A stretch of 64,000 bases of DNA. Origin: Agitococcus lubricus (GTDB lineage Bacteria; Pseudomonadota; Gammaproteobacteria; Pseudomonadales; Moraxellaceae). The notes under the pieces were generated by a model. That model was not told the DNA's origin. It worked only from the letters and a program-made list of their open reading frames with translations, and did no database searches. Of this stretch, positions 36,557 to 47,375 are shown piece after piece (the stretch's first letter is position 1; each line of letters begins with the position of its first letter). The translations under genes and the position numbers were made by a program. The stretch is from positions 62,001 through 126,000 of the forward strand of contig NZ_QAON01000001.1 in NCBI RefSeq assembly GCF_003051055.1. Reading direction: 5' to 3'.

Positions 36557-36964
36557 CTACTTTACTGGATTTGGCGTAGGATTGCTAGTCTCCGTTGACG
36601 AAGAAGTCGGCAAATCGCTATTAGCAGGCGTATTTGATGCGGGTGCAGCGGCTGGTGGCGCAGCAGGCAAGTCTGTGTTAGTGACGGGGGCTTTTTGTGT
36701 GGGAGCCGCTGGCATTAAAATGGGTGCAGTGACTTGTTGTTTAGCATAAATCGCTAACACGATACTAGTCACAAAAAATATTAAGGCCAGTACAGCGGTT
36801 GCCTTAGTTAAAAAACTGGCTGAACCTGCACTACCAAATACCGTTTGAGCGCCACCCGCGCCAAAAGAAGCCCCTGCATCTGCACCTTTCCCTTGCTGCA
36901 ATAAAATCAATACTGTCATTACACTCGCAATCAGGACGTGCACAACCAAAACAAAAGTTTCCAT
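36557..36964 (-). CDS. secG: Preprotein translocase subunit SecG
   Basis: SecG is an accessory subunit of the SecYEG channel. The 135-residue protein has two membrane helices (about 3-22 and 53-73), the conserved LLQQGKGADAGASFGAG between them and a Pro/Ala/Thr/Ser-rich tail of about 55 residues. It follows tpiA after 4 bp. Confidence 0.95.
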   Translation of the reverse strand: METFVLVVHVLIASVMTVLILLQQGKGADAGASFGAGGAQTVFGSAGSASFLTKATAVLALIFFVTSIVLAIYAKQQVTAPILMPAAPTQKAPVTNTDLPAAPPAAAPASNTPANSDLPTSSSTETSNPTPNPVK

Positions 36965-36968
36965 GCGT

Positions 36969-37727
36969 TTAACCTACAACTGACGTTTTTGCCGCGTGGC
37001 AAATAGCTAAAAAGTCTTTGGCGACAAGTGATGCGCCACCTACCAACGCCCCATCAATATCAGGCATGGCAAATAAAGAGGCGGCATTATCTGCTTTTAC
37101 ACTGCCGCCGTAAAGGATGTATAAGTTTTCAGCGATATTTTTATCGTATTTTGCGACTAATTCGCGTAAAAACTGATGGACAGCTTGTGCATCTGCGGGG
37201 GTTGCGGTTTTACCTGTGCCAATCGCCCACACAGGCTCATACGCAACTACGGCTTGCGCGAGGGCGTAAATACCGCATTGGTCAATAATAGCGGTCAGTT
37301 GCCGTTCAACCACCGTTTGTACTAAGCCTGCTTCCCGTTCGGCCAAACTTTCACCCACGCAAATAATCGGTGTTAGTCCAAACTCGTGTAAACGCTGACA
37401 TTTTTGTGCCACTAAGGCATCCGTTTCACCATAATACTGGCGACGTTCAGAATGACCAATAATGGCATAACTGACGCCTGCATCCGCCAACATTTTGGCC
37501 GAAACTTCGCCCGTATATGCACCTTGTTGTGCTTCGGCCGCCACATTTTGTGCTGCAACCTTGAGCGTAGTCCCCACTAATTGCTGACGAACACTGGCTA
37601 TGTACAGGCTAGGTGGGGCTATAATCAGTGGTATTTGAATACCGTTAATGGCTTGTAGTAATGACGTATTGACGGCAAAAGAACCATTCATTTTCCAGTT
37701 TGCAGCAATCAGAATGCGACGCGACAT
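36969..37727 (-). CDS. tpiA: Triosephosphate isomerase
   Basis: TpiA interconverts dihydroxyacetone phosphate and glyceraldehyde 3-phosphate. The 252-residue barrel shows NWKMNG, the catalytic His in AIIGHSERRQY, the catalytic Glu in VAYEPVWAIGTG and the phosphate loop YGGSVKADN with GALVGGASL. It overlaps no neighbour; secG follows at once. Confidence 0.97.
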   Translation of the reverse strand: MSRRILIAANWKMNGSFAVNTSLLQAINGIQIPLIIAPPSLYIASVRQQLVGTTLKVAAQNVAAEAQQGAYTGEVSAKMLADAGVSYAIIGHSERRQYYGETDALVAQKCQRLHEFGLTPIICVGESLAEREAGLVQTVVERQLTAIIDQCGIYALAQAVVAYEPVWAIGTGKTATPADAQAVHQFLRELVAKYDKNIAENLYILYGGSVKADNAASLFAMPDIDGALVGGASLVAKDFLAICHAAKTSVVG

Positions 37728-37838
37728 ATCGACAACCTATGTTGTTTAATCATAAAAATCCGATGAACCGTGACAGAGCTATCCAACGTACTACCTGAGA
37801 AGGCTGTTTTTTGTGGGATATCTGTTTATACCCTCATT

Positions 37839-39176
37839 TTAAGCTAATGCTTCACGGACTTGGTCGGCAAGGTCCTGACAAATACGCGAAATCTGTTGTT
37901 GATGTTCGCCTTCGACCATGACGCGAATGACAGGCTCTGTCCCAGAAGCCCGTAATAAGACACGACCTCTTGCGCCTAATTCTTGTTCTGCTTGCTCAAC
38001 AGCCGTCACTATCGCACTGTGTTGCATGGGGTCTGCTTTTTGTCCCACTTTGACATTAATCAATTGCTGAGGGAACTTAGTCATACCTTGACGTAATTCA
38101 TGTAAAGTTTGACCACTTTGCACAACCGCCGTCAACACTTGTAAAGCGGCAATAATCGCATCGCCTGTGGTGGTTTTATCCAAACAAACAATATGACCTG
38201 ATGATTCTCCGCCTAATGACCAGCCCCGTTTGGCTAACTCCGCCATGACATAACGGTCACCCACTTTAGCACGAACAAAATCTAAACCCATGTCGCGCAG
38301 AGCGACTTCCATGCCCATATTACTCATTAATGTGCCAACGACCCCCTCCAATGCGTGATTGTCCTGCTGACGGGCACGTGCAATCATGACAATAATTTCG
38401 TCACCATCGACAATAGAGCCTGTATGGTCAACCATGATAATACGGTCACCATCACCATCAAAGGCAACGCCCAAGTCAGCCTTGTTAATCAACACCGCCG
38501 CTTGTAAGGCTTGAGGATGTGTGGAACCACAATCTGCATTAATATTCATGCCATCGGGTTCGCAAGCCACTTTTATCACTTCTGCGCCTAATTCACGAAA
38601 AACAGCAGGCCCCACTTGATAAGTGGCACCGTGCGCGCAGTCTACGACGACCTTCAAACCTTTCAAACTCAGATGATAGGGAAAAGTCGCTTTACAAAAT
38701 TCAATATACCGACCACGTGCATCTTCTTGGCGTAATACTTTTCCGAGTGCGTCGGGCTTATCGATGGTCATGTCTTTGTCAAGCCACTCTTCTATTTGTA
38801 GCTCAATATCATCGGGTAATTTTTTGCCGTCTGCACCAAAAAATTTAATGCCATTATCATAATAAGGATTATGTGAGGCCGAAATGACAATGCCTGCACT
38901 GGCATGAAAAGCCCGTGTTAAATGCGCAACTGCGGGAGTTGGCATAGGCCCTAATAAACGAACGTCTACGCCCGCAGCCGTTAAACCCGATTGTAAGGCG
39001 GACTCCAATAAATAACCTGATAAACGAGTATCTTTACCAATCACCACCGAAGAACGGCCACTTGCGGCTAATACTTTGCCCGCCGCCCAACCCAACTTTA
39101 GGGCAAAATCAGGCAAAATGGGAAACTGTCCCACTAAACCACGGATACCATCCGTACCAAAATACTTACGTGACAT
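37839..39176 (-). CDS. glmM: Phosphoglucosamine mutase
   Basis: GlmM converts glucosamine-6-phosphate to glucosamine-1-phosphate for UDP-GlcNAc synthesis. The 445-residue protein begins [11 protein letters not shown] and has the phosphoserine loop [18 protein letters not shown], the metal loop FDGDGDRI and the C-terminal phosphate-binding [12 protein letters not shown]. It lies 45 bp after folP. Confidence 0.97.
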   Translation of the reverse strand: MSRKYFGTDGIRGLVGQFPILPDFALKLGWAAGKVLAASGRSSVVIGKDTRLSGYLLESALQSGLTAAGVDVRLLGPMPTPAVAHLTRAFHASAGIVISASHNPYYDNGIKFFGADGKKLPDDIELQIEEWLDKDMTIDKPDALGKVLRQEDARGRYIEFCKATFPYHLSLKGLKVVVDCAHGATYQVGPAVFRELGAEVIKVACEPDGMNINADCGSTHPQALQAAVLINKADLGVAFDGDGDRIIMVDHTGSIVDGDEIIVMIARARQQDNHALEGVVGTLMSNMGMEVALRDMGLDFVRAKVGDRYVMAELAKRGWSLGGESSGHIVCLDKTTTGDAIIAALQVLTAVVQSGQTLHELRQGMTKFPQQLINVKVGQKADPMQHSAIVTAVEQAEQELGARGRVLLRASGTEPVIRVMVEGEHQQQISRICQDLADQVREALA

Positions 39177-39221
39177 TATTATTTCCTCAATCCCGTGTCT
39201 GGGAACATTCTGAATGCTGTC

Positions 39222-40058
39222 TTAGCTATTTAAGAGTGCATGTGCTACCGCAACCGCCTCTTTGGTCGCTTTTACATCGTGAGTACGCACAATATGCGCA
39301 CCATTTAACACGGCAATTGCTGCCGCACTTAAACCTGCATAAAGACGTTGGTCTACAGGTGCTCCCTGCAAAATCGCTCCCAACATACTTTTACGCGACA
39401 TGCCAACCAATAAAGGCAAGTCAAAGACCTTAAAGTCTGACAAATGTGCTAATAACTGTAGATTATGGTTTAAGGTTTTACCAAAACCAAAGCCCACATC
39501 TAATAATAAACGTTGCCGAGCAATACCTTGTGCCATACACGCCTCAATACGCTGTTCGAAAAAGGCACTAATTTCGTCAATAACGTCCTCATAGCGAGGC
39601 TGTTGTTGCATGGTGGTAGGTTGTCCTTGCATATGCATTAAGCAAATGGGTAATTGTGTTTGTGCTGCCGCTTGTAATGCTCCCTCACGTTGTAAGGCTC
39701 TGACATCATTCAACAAACCTACCCCTCGGCTAGCGGCGGCTAACATGACTGCTGGGCTACTGGTATCAATTGAAATAATGGTATCAAACCGTTGTTTAAC
39801 GGCTTCAATGACGGGTAACAGACGGTCTAACTCTTGTTGTTCAGTGACGGGGGTGGCATTAGGACGCGTAGATTCTGCACCAATATCCAAGATGGCTGCA
39901 CCTTCTGCCACCAATAATTCTGCATGATTTAAGGCTGCATCTAGCTGTAAAAAACGACCACCATCAGAAAAAGAATCGGGCGTGATATTTAACACGCCCA
40001 TGATGACGGGTGACGATAAGTCGAGGACTTTATCGCCACAAGTTAAGTGTAAGTCCAT
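39222..40058 (-). CDS. folP: Dihydropteroate synthase
   Basis: FolP condenses p-aminobenzoate with the pterin diphosphate. The 278-residue barrel has VIMGVLNITPDSFSDGG, GAESTRPNATPV, DVRALQ, LMHMQGQPTTMQ and DVGFGFGKTLNHN. Its ATG shares one base with the ftsH stop (TAATG), implying translational coupling. Confidence 0.97.
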   Translation of the reverse strand: MDLHLTCGDKVLDLSSPVIMGVLNITPDSFSDGGRFLQLDAALNHAELLVAEGAAILDIGAESTRPNATPVTEQQELDRLLPVIEAVKQRFDTIISIDTSSPAVMLAAASRGVGLLNDVRALQREGALQAAAQTQLPICLMHMQGQPTTMQQQPRYEDVIDEISAFFEQRIEACMAQGIARQRLLLDVGFGFGKTLNHNLQLLAHLSDFKVFDLPLLVGMSRKSMLGAILQGAPVDQRLYAGLSAAAIAVLNGAHIVRTHDVKATKEAVAVAHALLNS

Positions 40059-41947
40059 TATGCAGTTGGTGTATCTTTAGGTTTATCTAAATCAACAGCA
40101 CTGGCAGCGATGACAGGTGTGCTATGTGGCGCACGAGGCGGCTTACCCGCCATGATATCGTCAATTTGACCTGCATCTATGGTTTCGTATTGCATTAAAG
40201 CATCTGCCATGGCATCCAGAAGATGACGATTAGTCTCCAAAATTTGACGTGCTGTGGTATAACAACGGTCAATCACAGCTCGGATTTCGTTATCAATATC
40301 CATCGCTGTTTGTGCCGATACATTCTTACGCTGCGTGACACTACGGCCTAAAAATACTTCGCCTTCTTCTTCGTCATACAACATAGGACCCATTTTGGCA
40401 GATAAGCCCCATTTAGTGACCATATTGCGTGCTAACTCTGTCGCACGCTGAATATCATTAGATGCACCTGTGGTCACACCATCAAAACCCAAGGTCATTT
40501 CTTCGGCAATACGGCCACCAAATAAGGAACAGATTTTGCCTTCGATGCCACGTTTTGACCAAGAATAACGGTCTTCTTCGGGTAAGAACATGGTGACGCC
40601 TAAGGCACGTCCACGAGGAATAATAGAGACTTTATATACAGGGTCATGCTCTGGCAATAAACGGCCAACAATCGCATGGCCTGCTTCATGATAGGCCGTG
40701 TTGCGTTTTTCATCTTCAGACATCACCATGGATTTGCGTTCTGCACCCATCATGATTTTGTCTTTCGCCAATTCAAACTCTTGCATATCGACAGCTTTTT
40801 TATTGGCACGTGCTGCGAACAAGGCTGCTTCATTGACTAAGTTTGCTAGGTCAGCACCCGAAAAGCCTGGTGTACCACGTGCAATCAACTCCGCATTGAC
40901 ATTTTCGCCTAACGGCACTTTGCGCATGTGAACTTTCAGAATTTGCTCACGACCACGAATATCGGGTAAACCAACGACAATTTGACGGTCAAAACGGCCA
41001 GGTCTTAATAATGCGGCATCTAATACGTCTGGGCGGTTAGTAGCGGCAATAATAATGATACCTTCGTTACCTTCAAAACCATCCATTTCGACTAATAACT
41101 GGTTAAGTGTTTGCTCACGTTCATCATGGCCACCGCCTAAACCTGCCCCACGTTGGCGACCGACAGCATCAATTTCATCAATAAAAATAATACAGGGTGC
41201 TTGTTTTTTAGCTTGTTCAAACATGTCTCGCACGCGAGATGCCCCCACCCCCACAAACATTTCGACAAAATCAGAGCCTGAAATCGTAAAGAAAGGGACT
41301 TTTGCTTCGCCTGCAATGGCTTTAGCAAGTAAGGTTTTACCGGTACCAGGAGGGCCTACCATCAAGGCACCGCGTGGAATTTTACCGCCTAAACGTTGAA
41401 ATTTTGCAGGGTCACGGAGGAACTCGACAATTTCTTGTACATCTTCTTTGGCTTCATCACAACCTGCAACATCCGCAAACGTCGTTTTAATTTGGTCTTC
41501 TGATAGCATACGCGCACGGGACTTACCAAAGGTCATGGGGCCGCCACGACCACCCCCACCGCCCCCTTGCATTTGGCGCATAAAAAACATAAACAACAAA
41601 ATAATTAAGACAACAGGGAAGCTGGCGACCAATAATTGCATCCAAACACTTTGTTGCTCTGGTGCTGCACCTTCAATGACGACTTTTTTAGCCAATAAGT
41701 CATCGATGAGTTTAGGGTCTGGAATGGGTGGACGAACGGTTTCAAACTTTTCACCATTCATTCGCTCGCCACTGATGGTCAGGCCATCAATGCGCACACG
41801 TTTGACTTCGCCGCTAGTGACTGAGGTAACAAACTCAGAATATGTGAGATTTTTTGCAGGCACTTGTTGGTTAAAGTTGCTAAATACAAATACCAACACG
41901 CCAACAATCGCTAACCACAAGAGGAGGTTTTTCATCATATCGTTCAA
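40058..41947 (-). CDS. ftsH: ATP-dependent zinc metalloprotease FtsH
   Basis: FtsH is a membrane-bound AAA+ protease that removes misfolded membrane and regulatory proteins. The 629-residue protein has two N-terminal membrane helices (about 7-24 and 102-123) flanking a periplasmic domain, a Gly-rich stretch GGGGGGRGG, Walker A GPPGTGKT, Walker B FIDEID and zinc site HEAGH. I keep the TTG start at 41947: AGGA lies nine bases upstream, and MNDM matches homologues that begin MNDMAKN; ATGs three and four codons later are alternatives. Confidence 0.96.
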   Translation of the reverse strand: MNDMMKNLLLWLAIVGVLVFVFSNFNQQVPAKNLTYSEFVTSVTSGEVKRVRIDGLTISGERMNGEKFETVRPPIPDPKLIDDLLAKKVVIEGAAPEQQSVWMQLLVASFPVVLIILLFMFFMRQMQGGGGGGRGGPMTFGKSRARMLSEDQIKTTFADVAGCDEAKEDVQEIVEFLRDPAKFQRLGGKIPRGALMVGPPGTGKTLLAKAIAGEAKVPFFTISGSDFVEMFVGVGASRVRDMFEQAKKQAPCIIFIDEIDAVGRQRGAGLGGGHDEREQTLNQLLVEMDGFEGNEGIIIIAATNRPDVLDAALLRPGRFDRQIVVGLPDIRGREQILKVHMRKVPLGENVNAELIARGTPGFSGADLANLVNEAALFAARANKKAVDMQEFELAKDKIMMGAERKSMVMSEDEKRNTAYHEAGHAIVGRLLPEHDPVYKVSIIPRGRALGVTMFLPEEDRYSWSKRGIEGKICSLFGGRIAEEMTLGFDGVTTGASNDIQRATELARNMVTKWGLSAKMGPMLYDEEEGEVFLGRSVTQRKNVSAQTAMDIDNEIRAVIDRCYTTARQILETNRHLLDAMADALMQYETIDAGQIDDIMAGKPPRAPHSTPVIAASAVDLDKPKDTPTA

Positions 41948-42144
41948 GGGTCACAATCCTACGTTTATTACCGATCAAAACTTAGACCGTTAGTTGACTA
42001 CTAAACTGGCTTTAGTCATTTTTGCGCTTAGAGAGCCGCATGATGACACTGGCTAAAGCTAGCACTGCTGCTGCACAGAAAATCCCTTCAAGTTTACGCT
42101 TTTTAAGCAGAAGAAGTATTTAACAAGTGTTAATAAAACACGTT

Positions 42145-42786
42145 TTATCGCGCTTTAAATCCCGTTGCCAACAAATACACCTCTCGGGAACGTGCACGCG
42201 AGGCTTCGGGCTTACGGCTTTTAAGACTGGTAAAGGATTGCATCATCGCTTTACGGTACTCTTCATAACCTTCACCCTGAAACACTTTCACCAAAAACTG
42301 GCCATTGGGCTTAAGCACTCGCACTGCAAAGTCTAATGCCAATTCGCATAAGTACATTGCCCGAGGCTGGTCAGAGCCATTACCACCTATATTGGGCGCC
42401 ATATCCGAAATTACAAGGTCTACTGGCCGACCATCTAAGGCCGTCAGCAAGTCGTTGAATACCGACTCTTCCCGAAAATCGCCCTGAATAAAGTGTACAT
42501 CGGGTAATGCGTCCATTTCTAAGATGTCAGACGCTATCACGCGCCCTTTGTCACCAACAAGCGTTGCAACTATTTGCGACCAACTACCAGGTGCAGAGCC
42601 TAAATCAACAACGGTCATGCCTTGCTTAAAAATTTTATCTTTTTGTTGTATTTCTAAAAGTTTATAAGCTGCACGCGAACGATAGCCATCTTTTTGGGCA
42701 CGTTTCACATAGGGATCCTCTAGATGCTCACGCATCCAATCTTTACTACTACGACTTAACTTTTGATTATGGATCCGAACACTCAC
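42145..42786 (-). CDS. rlmE: 23S rRNA 2'-O-ribose U2552 methyltransferase
   Basis: RlmE (FtsJ/RrmJ) methylates U2552 in the ribosomal A-loop. The 213-residue protein begins with a GTG codon; no ATG exists before the conserved [11 protein letters not shown]. The SAM-binding motif is [13 protein letters not shown], with [11 protein letters not shown] and [10 protein letters not shown] supplying catalytic residues. It lies upstream of ftsH as in most gammaproteobacteria. Confidence 0.96.
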   Translation of the reverse strand: MSVRIHNQKLSRSSKDWMREHLEDPYVKRAQKDGYRSRAAYKLLEIQQKDKIFKQGMTVVDLGSAPGSWSQIVATLVGDKGRVIASDILEMDALPDVHFIQGDFREESVFNDLLTALDGRPVDLVISDMAPNIGGNGSDQPRAMYLCELALDFAVRVLKPNGQFLVKVFQGEGYEEYRKAMMQSFTSLKSRKPEASRARSREVYLLATGFKAR

Positions 42787-43085
42787 AATGCGCTAAACCT
42801 AAAATTGCGTTAAAATGGGCAGAGCTTAGTTATGACTCTCAAGAATTTCTTTAGAACGCCCCTTGTCGATGTATTGCCCTCACTGTCTTTGACAGCTATC
42901 AGGGCGCCTCACCGTACACAAGCCAAGTGTTCTGCTATTGAGCCATATAAAAGATTTCTGATTGAAAGTCGAAGTATACAACTGTTAATCACGGTTATAT
43001 ATGACTAAATAAGCGATAGCCACCTTTTAGCTTGCTTTGTCGCAAGCTGATTTATCCTTGTATCAAATTTTTGGGCTTCTGTCTC
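42787..43085. promoter_or_regulatory. Divergent promoter region rlmE / yhbY
   Basis: 299 bp with no gene or repeat recognised; both promoters should lie here. Confidence 0.3.
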
Positions 43086-43400
43086 ATGTCCTTATCTATT
43101 GCTGAAAAAAAACGCTTCCGTCAAATTGGCCATCAATTAAATCCTGTTGTCTTATTAGGCAGCCAAGGACTGACTGAGCAGGTGTTGGCAGAAATCAACC
43201 GCGCCCTCGAAGACCACGAGTTAATCAAAGTCCGTTTAGGTGGCGAAGACCGTGAATTACGCCGTGCTATGATTGAAGAAATTGTGCAAATCACTAACAG
43301 TCAAGCCGTACAAATTATTGGTAAACTGGTGTTGTTATATCGGGCTGCCAAAAAACCTAACCCTAAGTTATCCAATATTTTACGGGCAAACGCCTCGTAA
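43086..43400 (+). CDS. yhbY: RNA-binding protein YhbY (CRM domain)
   Basis: A 104-residue protein with a single CRM (KH-like) RNA-binding domain linked to 50S assembly. Motifs are KKRFRQIGHQLNPVVLLG, GLTEQVLAEINRALEDHELIKV and QIIGKLVLLYRAAKK. The ATG at 43086 gives the standard MSLSIAEKK start; the upstream in-frame extension is hydrophobic and unlike the family. Divergent from rlmE, a conserved arrangement. Confidence 0.94.
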   Translation: MSLSIAEKKRFRQIGHQLNPVVLLGSQGLTEQVLAEINRALEDHELIKVRLGGEDRELRRAMIEEIVQITNSQAVQIIGKLVLLYRAAKKPNPKLSNILRANAS

Positions 43401-43516
43401 TGTAGGCTGTTTAGATGGCATGGGTTTTGGCAGCACATGATACCATTATTCTGTATTAGGCTAACAAGACTGTAGACGGTCTCTACGGTCTAGTGATTCA
43501 TCTTTGAGGTTTATGT

Positions 43517-43900
43517 ATGCGTCTTATTGCATTGACAAGTATGGTATTACTGATGACTGCTTGCAGCCAAAATCCTACCACGTCCACCCCGAGCAATATC
43601 ACATTGCCAAACCATACCTTAATGAAAGAAGGTGGTTTGTATCAAACGTCTGGCTATGGTATTGCACAAGATGAGAGTGAAAAAGCAGCCACCTTTAATG
43701 CCAATCAAAGCTGTGCGCTATTCCAAAAAATGCCTGTGGTGAGCAAAATGGATACTAAGTATCAAGGTACTGTCAATGAAGATTTGAATAAAACGGTGAG
43801 TATGGTCAGTGCCTTACTTAAATCCACGATGGGTAAAGATTACGGCAAAACCGCGACCGATAAAGACTACAAAACCACGCTTGAGTTTAGATGTCAATAA
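43517..43900 (+). CDS. Putative lipoprotein of unknown function
   Basis: A 127-residue protein with a lipoprotein signal (MRLIALTSMVLLMTAC, Cys16). The mature part contains GLYQTSGYGIAQDESEKAA and two further Cys (one near 67, one at the penultimate position) that could form a disulfide. I do not recognise a domain. GAGG lies upstream of the ATG. It converges with ruvX with only 8 bp between the stops. Confidence 0.75.
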   Translation: MRLIALTSMVLLMTACSQNPTTSTPSNITLPNHTLMKEGGLYQTSGYGIAQDESEKAATFNANQSCALFQKMPVVSKMDTKYQGTVNEDLNKTVSMVSALLKSTMGKDYGKTATDKDYKTTLEFRCQ

Positions 43901-43908
43901 GCGTGGCA

Positions 43909-44349
43909 CTAGGCTGGCTGTCCCATATCGGGCTGTGCCAGCCATGCCTCTAGCATTAACACGGCTGCGGTGGAATCTAAGGACGGTAATTTGCCCTTAC
44001 GACGCTGGCCAATATCACTCAAAAGTTCTCTGGCCATACGGCTTGTGAGACGCTCATCTACCATCAACACAGGCTTTTGCAAACGTCCATGTAAACGACG
44101 TGCAAATTTGCGTGCTAACTGTGACAGTTCCGACTCGCTATCATCCATATTTAACGGCAAGCCGACTAATAACAAATCGGGCTGCCACTCATTCACCAGT
44201 CGCGCCAATAATGACCAATCGGGTATCCCATCGCGCGCCGCTAAGGCGGCTAAAGGAGCGGCACTTGCGGTAATACGCTGACCTGTTGCCACACCAATTC
44301 TTTTGAGACCAAAATCAAAACCTAATACCGTCTGTACGCTATCAAGCAT
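43909..44349 (-). CDS. ruvX: RuvX/YqgF Holliday-junction-resolvase-like protein
   Basis: A 146-residue RNase H-fold protein. YqgF is implicated in 16S rRNA 5'-end processing and is sometimes called a putative Holliday junction resolvase. LGFDFGLKRIGVATG carries the first catalytic Asp, and VDERLTSRMA and the terminal SLDSTAAVLMLEAWL supply others. The ATG at 44349 overlaps the end of yqgE by 8 bp, so the genes are coupled. Confidence 0.93.
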   Translation of the reverse strand: MLDSVQTVLGFDFGLKRIGVATGQRITASAAPLAALAARDGIPDWSLLARLVNEWQPDLLLVGLPLNMDDSESELSQLARKFARRLHGRLQKPVLMVDERLTSRMARELLSDIGQRRKGKLPSLDSTAAVLMLEAWLAQPDMGQPA

Positions 44350-44911
44350 GGCCAACCTGACTACTGAGTAAACGTAAATCGACGCCAATTTTGCGTGCTG
44401 CGGCTTGCCAACGCGCTTCGTAGGGCAGTTCAAATAACAAACTTTCGTCAGCCGCACACATCAACCACGCATTTTCTGCCATTTCACGCTCTAATTGTCC
44501 CGCAGACCAGCCTGCATAACCCAGAACCACCAAAAAATCTTTAGGGCCTTTACCTTGCGAAATCGCATCTAAAATATCGCGCGAACTGGTGACATATAGA
44601 TTGCCTTCTACGGTGAGACTGGAATTCCAAGCCCCTTTTTCTTTATGCAACACAAAACCCGCTTCGGTACTGACAGGCCCACCAAATAACACGGGCATGT
44701 CGGGGTCTGCCAACGGTTTTAATAAGGGCAATCGGACTTCTTCGAGCAGTTGCATTAGTGATAACTCTAACGGTTTGTTAATGACTAAACCGACTGCGCC
44801 TTCTTCGTCATGTTTGACAATATAAGTCACCGTTTCAGCAAAACGCGTGTCTGCCATCTCGGGCATCGCAATCAGACAATGATGTGTAAAGTTGGTATTA
44901 GTTAATGTCAT
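44342..44911 (-). CDS. yqgE: YqgE/AlgH family protein (UPF0301)
   Basis: A 189-residue protein of the UPF0301 family. Motifs are HHCLIAMPEMADTRFAETV near the N-terminus, GAVGLVINKPL and FLVVLGYAGWSAGQLE. Its molecular role is unclear; in Pseudomonas it was named AlgH for an effect on alginate. The ATG at 44911 is used; a TTG two codons earlier is in frame. It precedes ruvX, its usual partner. Confidence 0.93.
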   Translation of the reverse strand: MTLTNTNFTHHCLIAMPEMADTRFAETVTYIVKHDEEGAVGLVINKPLELSLMQLLEEVRLPLLKPLADPDMPVLFGGPVSTEAGFVLHKEKGAWNSSLTVEGNLYVTSSRDILDAISQGKGPKDFLVVLGYAGWSAGQLEREMAENAWLMCAADESLLFELPYEARWQAAARKIGVDLRLLSSQVGHA

Positions 44912-45200
44912 AATCAATATATGTTGAGGTTATTAGGATGTGTTGCCACTTTGCTCGCACTGCGTTTACTGTAAACAATAATCGCTTGTACAATCACTAT
45001 CACAATGCACATTGCTTTTGTAGTCCCAAGGTTCGGCATTTTTCTGTCTACACACACATCGACTGTTGACTAACCTTATTCAAGTTGTTTAGCCTCTGCG
45101 TAGTGACAGGGTTTAGGTGTGAATATGCTGCCCCTAGAGACTGTCTGAGACATTTCATTCCATCCTATCATAATTCACTCCATAACGATGAGAACAAACC

Positions 45201-45974
45201 ATGACGAGTCTTGCTACCGTAATTACAGGCGCATCGAGTGGTATTGGTGAAGCCTTAGCTCACTTGTTTGCCCCAGAACAACAACCGCTCGTATTAGTCG
45301 CGCGTCGCAAAGAAAAACTAGATGAGTTAGCCAAAACTTTAAATAACAAACATGGCGTTAAGGTACATGTGATTGCGTTAGATTTAGAACAAGTTGGCGC
45401 TGCCGCAGAACTGATGAATGCCATTGCCAATCTAAATTTATCCGTTGACACGCTTGTCAATAACGCAGGTTTTGGCGTGAGTGCCCCTTTTGCAAAAGCG
45501 GATGGTGCAAAACTGTCAGGCATGATGCAACTGAACATGGTGACTCTCACCGAACTCACTCATTTAGCCTTACCTGCCATGTTGGAACGCAAACATGGTC
45601 GTATTATGAATATTGCCTCGGTGGTCGCCTTTCAGCCGTGTCCGTATTTTGCCGTATATGCCGCGTCTAAAGCCTATGTGTTGTCTTTTACCGAAGCCTT
45701 AGCTGCAGAAATCAGTGACCGTGGCATTTTGGTGACGGCGGTTTGTCCTGGTTCGACCAACACAGAGTTTCATAGCGTTGCTAATAGCAAAGGCAGTTTT
45801 GCTGATAAAATCGCCGAAAGTCCCGTGATGGTTGCCGAAGAAGCGTATAAAGCCTTAAATAATGGCAAGACAGTGATAGTGACAGGACTGATGAACAAGC
45901 CTGTACCCGTCATTAGTCGTATTGTACCGCGCAAAACAATGACATGGGCAGTGGCTAAAATGTTGGGCAAATAA
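45201..45974 (+). CDS. Short-chain dehydrogenase/reductase
   Basis: A 257-residue classical SDR. The cofactor loop is TGASSGIGEALA, then NNAGFGVSAPF, and the catalytic Ser and Tyr-x-x-x-Lys are in NIASVVAFQP and YAASKAY. The Arg residues after the second strand (VARRKEK) favour NADP(H). It stands alone between hairpins. The substrate cannot be told from sequence. Confidence 0.88.
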   Translation: MTSLATVITGASSGIGEALAHLFAPEQQPLVLVARRKEKLDELAKTLNNKHGVKVHVIALDLEQVGAAAELMNAIANLNLSVDTLVNNAGFGVSAPFAKADGAKLSGMMQLNMVTLTELTHLALPAMLERKHGRIMNIASVVAFQPCPYFAVYAASKAYVLSFTEALAAEISDRGILVTAVCPGSTNTEFHSVANSKGSFADKIAESPVMVAEEAYKALNNGKTVIVTGLMNKPVPVISRIVPRKTMTWAVAKMLGK

Positions 45975-45979
45975 AATGG

Positions 45980-46025
45980 CACTATCTGACCCCGTGTTAA
46001 TTATCTAACACGGAGTCAGATAGTG
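45980..46025. terminator. Bidirectional terminator between SDR and cytochrome c5
   Basis: A long hairpin, CACTATCTGAC/GTCAGATAGTG outside CCGTGTTA/TAACACGG with one mismatch between, separates two convergent genes. TTTATTT follows on the plus strand. Confidence 0.85.
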
Positions 46026-46026
46026 T

Positions 46027-46332
46027 TTATTTGGCTTTACTGACTAAATAGTCTACCGCGTTTTTGATTTCTTTGTCTGAGCAATTGGTACAAGTGCCTT
46101 TAGCGGGCATCATACGAATCCCTTTTAAGGCATGTTCGTATAACTTAGGCATCCCTTGTGCAATGCGAGGCTTCCATGCGGCTTTATCACCCAATTTAGG
46201 TGCATTCATTAAACCTGCTGCATGGCAAGTCGCACAAACTGCTTTGTAAACGGCTTCGCCCGAACGGTCAGCAGCAATACTGGGACTGGCCATCAACATA
46301 CTAAGGACGATAAAAGCAAATTGCTTTTTCAT
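46027..46332 (-). CDS. Cytochrome c5 family protein
   Basis: A 101-residue periplasmic monohaem cytochrome. The signal peptide is about 1-20 (PSIAA), the haem motif is CATCH near residue 33, and the axial Met is in RMMPAKG. The CTNC pair near residue 83 is the extra disulfide typical of the c5 family. It is likely a small electron carrier of the respiratory chain. AGAGAAAGACT lies upstream. Confidence 0.9.
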   Translation of the reverse strand: MKKQFAFIVLSMLMASPSIAADRSGEAVYKAVCATCHAAGLMNAPKLGDKAAWKPRIAQGMPKLYEHALKGIRMMPAKGTCTNCSDKEIKNAVDYLVSKAK

Positions 46333-46415
46333 AGTCTTTCTCCAGAGAGTTGCAAATTTTTGACGATAATAACGGGCTTAGCGCTTGAATGCTATGTGAC
46401 AAAACGTCACGTTTG

Positions 46416-47375
46416 TTAGCCACGCTTTTGCGATATTTTTTGCTCAATCACCTGCATCAGCTTATCTGCAATCCCGACATTAAACCGTTTATCAATTTCA
46501 CGAATACAGGTTGGGCTAGTGACATTGATTTCGGTAATATAATCGCCAATCACATCTAAGCCGACAAAAATTAAGCCTCGTCGTTTCAACTCAGCACTCA
46601 CTTGATTCACTAGCCAATAGTCGCGTGGACTCAGTAATTGCGGTACACCACTTCCACCTGCGGCTAAATTGCCACGTGTCTCACCTTGTTGCGGGACACG
46701 TGCCAAACAAAACGGAATGGGTACGCCATCAATCACCAAAATACGTTTATCGCCTTTGACAATCTCGGGAATATAACGCTGCGCCATGACCATTAAACTG
46801 CCTTGTTCGGTTAAGGTTTCTAAGGTTGCGCCAATATTGAGTCCACCGTGTTGTAATCTAAAAATACCAGCTCCACCCATGCCATCTAAGGGCTTAACAA
46901 TCACATCGTTGTGTTCCACAATAAACTGCTTTAATAAGCCCATTTGACTACTGACTAAGGTCGGCACCATACAATGAGCAAATTGCGTAGCAAAGAGCTT
47001 TTCATTGCAGTCGCGTAAGGATTGGGGTTTATTAACCACTAATACCCCCTCTTGCTCGGCACGCTCCAAAATATAGGTGGTATAAATAAAGCGCATATCA
47101 AAAGGTGGGTCTTTACGCATTAAAATGACATTCATATCAGACAATGCCATACATACAGTCTGTCCCCACTCAAACCAGCGGCTTGTATTTTCAAATACCG
47201 TCAAGGGTTTGAGATGGCCAAATGCTCGACCATCGCGAATAAAAACATCCTGTTGCTCAGCATAATACAATTCAAAGCCGCGTTTGGCGGCTGCCCACAA
47301 CATGGCAATACTGGAATCTTTATGAATATTGATGTGACGAATATCATCCATCACAATAAGAAGTTTTAAGGGCAT
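46416..47375 (-). CDS. gshB: Glutathione synthetase
   Basis: GshB ligates glycine to gamma-glutamylcysteine. The 319-residue ATP-grasp enzyme starts [17 protein letters not shown] and has MRKDPPFDMRFIYTTY, VKPLDGMGGAGIFR and the metal/ATP site TEINVTSPTC. Its ATG overlaps the pyrE stop by one base (TAATG), so translation is coupled. The pairing of gshB with pyrE is less common than gshB with yqgE, which lies 1.5 kb away here. Confidence 0.96.
   Translation of the reverse strand: MPLKLLIVMDDIRHINIHKDSSIAMLWAAAKRGFELYYAEQQDVFIRDGRAFGHLKPLTVFENTSRWFEWGQTVCMALSDMNVILMRKDPPFDMRFIYTTYILERAEQEGVLVVNKPQSLRDCNEKLFATQFAHCMVPTLVSSQMGLLKQFIVEHNDVIVKPLDGMGGAGIFRLQHGGLNIGATLETLTEQGSLMVMAQRYIPEIVKGDKRILVIDGVPIPFCLARVPQQGETRGNLAAGGSGVPQLLSPRDYWLVNQVSAELKRRGLIFVGLDVIGDYITEINVTSPTCIREIDKRFNVGIADKLMQVIEQKISQKRG

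Noticed and set aside
41448-41993. 181-codon open frame antisense to ftsH
   Set aside because: Shadow frame over the conserved FtsH N-terminal coding region.
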